A stretch of DNA of 26,753 nucleotides from Clostridium sp. Lineage in GTDB: Bacteria > Bacillota > Clostridia > Clostridiales > Clostridiaceae. Position 1 is the stretch's first letter. Each line of letters begins with the position of its first letter. This document shows positions 24,392 to 26,753 of this stretch, in pieces. The notes beneath the pieces are model-generated. The model searched no databases. It had not been told where the DNA came from and was given only the letters and a program-made list of their open reading frames with translations. The position numbers and the translations under genes were made by a program. The DNA is taken from assembly GCF_018372875.1 (NCBI RefSeq), contig NZ_JAHAIF010000040.1, positions 1-26,753 of the forward strand, in the 5' to 3' direction.

Positions 24392-24432
24392 TAAGTGAAG
24401 GTCTAAATCTTTGATTTAGCCCCCTGAACTTA
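24392..24432. repeat. 41-nt hairpin repeat, copy A
   Basis: The outer stem is TAAGT/ACTTA, followed by GA on each strand. An AGG/CCT stem and the inner stem CTAAAT/ATTTAG enclose a 5-base loop. It lies ~25 bases upstream of the recombinase-remnant start on the minus strand. Confidence 0.65.
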
Positions 24433-24514
24433 TGCAATCCCTTAGGATTGTATTCCTAAAAAATAAAAGTTAATGCTTCTTTGATTAGAAACATTAACTC
24501 TGTTATCAGATTTA

Positions 24515-24555
24515 AAAGTGAGAACCAAAATTTTATATTTTGTTCTTCGAACTTT
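24515..24555. repeat. 41-nt hairpin repeat, copy B
   Basis: Same length and layout as copy A: outer stem AAAGT/ACTTT, GA on each strand, a GAA/TTC stem, inner stem CAAAAT/ATTTTG and a 5-base loop. The changed bases pair, so the differences from copy A are compensatory. Confidence 0.65.
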
Positions 24556-24678
24556 CACTTTAGTATAATATATATTTATCATTTATCTTAAATTCAGTTG
24601 ATTTAGCCTTTATTTACAGCTTTTCAATCTGAATAGTATTCTTGTTCACGTTTTATAAAATCTCTCTTGCACTCTGTG

Positions 24679-24720
24679 AAAGTGATTCACACCAAATCAT
24701 AGATTTGGGTTCTCTACTTT
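24679..24720. repeat. 42-nt hairpin repeat, copy C (diverged)
   Basis: The outer stem is AAAGT/ACTTT and the inner stem CCAAAT/ATTTGG with a 5-base loop. The middle section has diverged and the 3' GA is lost. The C-G pair in the inner stem is a third variant at a position that is T-A in A and D and A-T in B. Confidence 0.5.
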
Positions 24721-24926
24721 TCTGATGCCTTATCAGTTGTTTTTGATATACTTATCTTTATTGATGTATTGTATTTTCAGTTATTTATTCCATTGAATGA
24801 TTTTATTATCTATTGATTGGTTATTTATTATAACTTCTTCACTGATTACTAATTTAGTTATCACCTGATTAGATTTTCTTTTGTTATATTATTATTTATT
24901 ATCAATCTTTAATTCTTATTTATTTT

Positions 24927-24955
24927 ATTGAAATAGACTTTAGGTCTATTTCAAT
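24927..24955. terminator. 12-bp perfect hairpin, possible terminator
   Basis: ATTGAAATAGAC and its complement enclose a 5-base loop inside the gene-free island. A/T-rich flanks would allow termination in either direction, but the trailing U-runs are short, and no gene is attached to it. The arm TCTATTTCAATT also occurs in the loop of the terminator at 24215-24248. Confidence 0.4.
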
Positions 24956-24994
24956 TATTACTTTCCTCTAGGTTCTTGTTCCCCCCTATCCCCC

Positions 24995-25036
24995 AGTTCC
25001 TCTTTCCGAGTCCCAAGTTCCTATTTCCAAGTTCCA
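24995..25036. repeat. Two tandem 21-nt repeats next to C-runs
   Basis: Units 24995-25015 and 25016-25036 match at 18 of 21 positions (AGTTCC, TTTCC and AGT(C/T)CCA blocks). A poorer third unit with C5 and C6 runs precedes them at 24971-24994. On the minus strand the section is G-rich, which stands out against the AT-rich surroundings. Confidence 0.7.
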
Positions 25037-25075
25037 TTATTTATATGTTTCATCTTCTCAATTCTTTTTATTTTT

Positions 25076-25116
25076 TAAGTGAGACTCTAAATTTTACATT
25101 TAGCTAGTCGAACTTA
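25076..25116. repeat. 41-nt hairpin repeat, copy D
   Basis: Outer stem TAAGT/ACTTA, GA on each strand, GACT/AGTC middle stem, inner stem CTAAAT/ATTTAG and a 5-base loop. Outer and inner stems equal copy A, while the middle stem differs with pairing kept. Confidence 0.65.
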
Positions 25117-25287
25117 CACCTACGAATGCATATGAGTTATTAATTCCCCTTGATTTCCAGTGGAATTATTGAAGCTAGTATTTCCTGGATTATCAAGTTA
25201 AACATCTCTTATATACTTGCTCCTAAGTGTGTTAGTTTTAATTGCCTAAGAACTCCTTTATCAATCACATGTATCTATTTAACGTCT

Positions 25288-25330
25288 AAAAAAATAATGA
25301 ACCAGCCTACTTAAATTTCAGCTGATTCAT
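25288..25330 (-). terminator. Strong intrinsic terminator downstream of the toxin-Imm22 genes
   Basis: Minus-strand ATGAATCAGC pairs with GCTGGTTCAT over 10 bp (one G-U) around a 14-base loop, followed by TTATTTTTTT. It lies ~150 bases after the Imm22 stop and would end that transcript. Confidence 0.75.
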
Positions 25331-25380
25331 TTCATCTTTTCAATGCATTATTAGAATTATGCATTAACTTTCTTTCAATA
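25288..25380 (-). repeat. Diverged direct repeat, copy 2 (gene tail plus terminator)
   Basis: Counterpart of 24215-24305. It includes an open frame end (open from about 25436, stop at 25332-25334) whose last codons read FIERKLMHNSNNALKR; no start codon with a binding site is evident, so it is treated as a tail fragment. Confidence 0.5.
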
Positions 25381-25481
25381 AAATCTACATTAATTATTCT
25401 TATTAAAGAGTTTAAACATTTTAAAATGCTATACGCTTAATTTTTTAGTGAGTTTATTAAAAATTTTGCAGTGAAAATCTT

Positions 25482-25877
25482 TTATTTAATATATTCAACT
25501 GAGCCTATAAATTTAAATTCATAGTCTTTATTATTTACATTATCTACATTTCCATCATATTGAAAATTATAAAGTAGAATCCCTGCATTGAATTTTACTG
25601 CTGATACCCCATCAACTATCTTCTCATATTTTGGTATTATTATATCACCATGTGAACATCCTGAAATAAGTTCAACTATTGAATTAGCCTCTTTTTCACG
25701 ACATATTCTTTCTATCCAATCTTCATCGAAATCATCAATGTCAATATTAAAATCTTGTAAAAACTGTGATGGTAACCATTCTCCATCATCTGTATAGACA
25801 AGTTCAACATACTCTAAAAGTTCCTCATCTGATTTCGAATTACCAATCCACAACGATACATATCCTTCTTTTTCCAT
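25482..25877 (-). CDS. Imm22-like immunity protein
   Basis: This 131-residue acidic cytoplasmic protein opens with KEGYVSLWIGNSKSDEELLEY and continues with DDGEWLPSQFLQDF and DDFDEDWIE. That order (the WxGN start, an aromatic SxF..DF segment, and FDEDWxE) is the pattern of immunity protein 22 in polymorphic toxin systems, where it is often paired with HNH-type nucleases. It begins 17 bases after the nuclease gene. Its AGGAG is 12 bases from the ATG, a little long, but an in-frame stop lies three codons upstream, so no alternative start exists. It should bind and neutralise the adjacent nuclease; this is family knowledge plus position. Confidence 0.8.
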   Translation of the reverse strand: MEKEGYVSLWIGNSKSDEELLEYVELVYTDDGEWLPSQFLQDFNIDIDDFDEDWIERICREKEANSIVELISGCSHGDIIIPKYEKIVDGVSAVKFNAGILLYNFQYDGNVDNVNNKDYEFKFIGSVEYIK

Positions 25878-25894
25878 ATTTTCATTCTACTCCT

Positions 25895-26753
25895 TTACTT
25901 TAATCTAAGTCCTTCTGGTAAAGAATCAACTCCACCTTTAAGCCTATAGTTAGCCCAATTATTTAATCTACGTGAAAACATATCATAGTCAATTGACGAA
26001 TCAATTATACCCAACAATTCATTATGAGCTGTTGTAGAACCAAGTTGACCATGTTTTCCTACTGGATTTATAAATTCGACATCACTTATTGCAGTTCTTA
26101 AATCTCTAATTTGTTCAGCATTAACTCCCCAGTTTTTAAACTGTGGTGCACGCGAAACTAAATGCCACTCATGCATTCCTCCTGGTGCACGTAACTGTCT
26201 TTCAATTGCTCTTCTTGTTGATTTATTCTTCCACATACTATCTAATTCATCTACACTTAGTGAATTAAACCAGTCATTGAATTCACCACTCTTTACTGTA
26301 GGAACTTTTATTTTCCCCTCAGCTTTAGCCGCCCACTCAGTACCTTTAAACAAACTACTAGAATGGTTATCTATATCTTTACTCGTATCACTTATTATCT
26401 TTTTTATTTCATCTAGATTATTTGGATCTAATCCTCTAAACCTTGAATCAAAGTTCTTTATATATTCTTCAATGTTATTTCTTCCTGCTATATCATCTAA
26501 CTTCTTTATAACTTCTTCAAAATCATCTTTTATTTTAGTATCACTTATATTATCTCCAACTTGTTTGAATATCTGTCCTAAGGTTGCATTCTTACAGTCT
26601 ATATTGTGAACCATAAGACCTAATTCTGTTATAAAGAATGTGTGGTAGTTTTCTACTATTAGGTTATATACTTCAATTTCATTATAACCCTTATATTCTA
26701 TACTTTCTACTACCTCATACTCTTTTCTACTATTTAATACCTTTGATCCCTCA
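25895..26753 (-). CDS. Polymorphic toxin C-terminus: HINT end plus HNH/EHHH-type nuclease (5' part beyond window)
   Basis: The frame is open to the right edge, giving 285 visible residues; the ATG at 26614 is internal. The first ~50 residues (VYNLIVENYHTFFITELG, then LMVHN followed by C) are the end of a pre-toxin HINT domain, whose HN-C junction is the expected autocleavage point. About 110 residues of helical linker follow. The last ~105 residues resemble the HNH/EHHH nuclease toxins: GGMHEWHLVSRAPQF, KHGQLGSTTAHNEL, then a helical end with NNWANYRL. The E and H residues of HEWH, KHG and AHN are the likely metal and catalytic set. It probably cuts DNA in target cells. The missing N-terminus would show whether it is an LXG/T7SS substrate, as the locus suggests. 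Confidence 0.82.
   Translation of the reverse strand, partial: EGSKVLNSRKEYEVVESIEYKGYNEIEVYNLIVENYHTFFITELGLMVHNIDCKNATLGQIFKQVGDNISDTKIKDDFEEVIKKLDDIAGRNNIEEYIKNFDSRFRGLDPNNLDEIKKIISDTSKDIDNHSSSLFKGTEWAAKAEGKIKVPTVKSGEFNDWFNSLSVDELDSMWKNKSTRRAIERQLRAPGGMHEWHLVSRAPQFKNWGVNAEQIRDLRTAISDVEFINPVGKHGQLGSTTAHNELLGIIDSSIDYDMFSRRLNNWANYRLKGGVDSLPEGLRLK

Larger units (their letters stand above)
24367..25481. other. Gene-free island of ~1.1 kb rich in hairpins and repeats
   Basis: No plausible coding region is visible on either strand between the recombinase remnant and the Imm22 gene. The stretch contains the four 41-nt hairpins listed separately, further hairpins (CAATCC/GGATTG at 24434-24449; AGTTAATG/CATTAACT at about 24467-24498; CTGAT/ATCAG near 24722-24737), a 12-bp stem at 24927-24955, a 21-nt tandem repeat with C-runs, and a strong minus-strand terminator near its right end. 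It could be a structured non-coding RNA, a recombination hot spot between effector modules, or decayed DNA. Confidence 0.7.

Noticed and set aside
24392..25116. The four hairpin repeats as a CRISPR array
   Set aside because: Spacing is irregular (about 80 to 360 bases between copies), the repeats differ in sequence, and no cas gene is present.
24392..25116. The hairpins as integron attC sites
   Set aside because: They lack the conserved attC core-site consensus and are shorter than attC sites, no cassette genes lie between them, and the only recombinase trace is a short remnant. Kept only as a distant analogy.
24253..25480. A complete insertion sequence between the direct repeats
   Set aside because: No transposase frame, no terminal inverted repeats and no short target duplication are visible; the flanking repeats are diverged gene tails with terminators.
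24367..25481. tRNA, rRNA or a known riboswitch in the gene-free island
   Set aside because: No cloverleaf, CCA-type end or recognisable riboswitch core is seen; the hairpins are short and separate.

Overview
The DNA is strongly AT-rich, genes are tightly packed with overlapping stop and start codons, purine-rich ribosome binding sites are good, and codon use is AAA/ATA/TTA-heavy. This points to a Clostridium-like member of the Bacillota; the species cannot be named from the sequence. The window is a type VII secretion (T7SSb-type) locus: a secretion and signalling core flanked by effector (toxin) modules. Almost every gene is on the minus strand, so the transcription order runs right to left.

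Right edge (26753 to 25482): the C-terminal part of a large polymorphic toxin, showing the end of a HINT autoprocessing domain and an HNH/EHHH-type nuclease, followed at once by an Imm22-like immunity gene. Then comes a gene-free island of about 1.1 kb (24367-25481). It holds four copies of a roughly 41-nt hairpin with compensatory base changes, other hairpins, a 21-nt tandem repeat and a truncated tyrosine-recombinase start. Diverged direct repeats that end in terminators bracket it.

Second effector operon (24190 to 20331): a near-consensus promoter, a 130-aa helical protein with a WEG motif, a 92-aa Lap1-like adaptor with an FxxxD motif, an LXG protein with a glycine-rich hydrophobic C-terminus, a multi-pass membrane protein (candidate immunity protein) and two small GyrI-like/DUF5085-like proteins. 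A strong bidirectional terminator ends it.

The only large plus-strand gene (13959-20285) encodes a 2108-aa secreted, membrane-anchored protein made of many Ig-like repeats. It diverges from the core operon across a short spacer that contains a 22-nt perfect palindrome.

Core operon (13847 to 2482): FHA membrane protein, PP2C phosphatase, Ser/Thr kinase with TPR repeats, small acidic membrane protein with four Thr-Glu-(Leu/Val)-(Leu/Ile) motifs, second FHA protein, MinD/CpaE-like ATPase, EsaB/YukD-like protein and the EssC ATPase. Then follow a DUF4176 protein, two small helical adaptors and an LXG/WXG-like toxin that runs off the left edge.

Taken together, EssC and EsaB are the recognisable secretion parts. 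The kinase, phosphatase, two FHA proteins (plus the FHA pair in EssC) and a candidate multi-site phospho-scaffold look like a threonine-phosphorylation switch built into the secretion locus. No EssB, EsaA, EssA or classical WXG100 (EsxA) gene is visible in the window.
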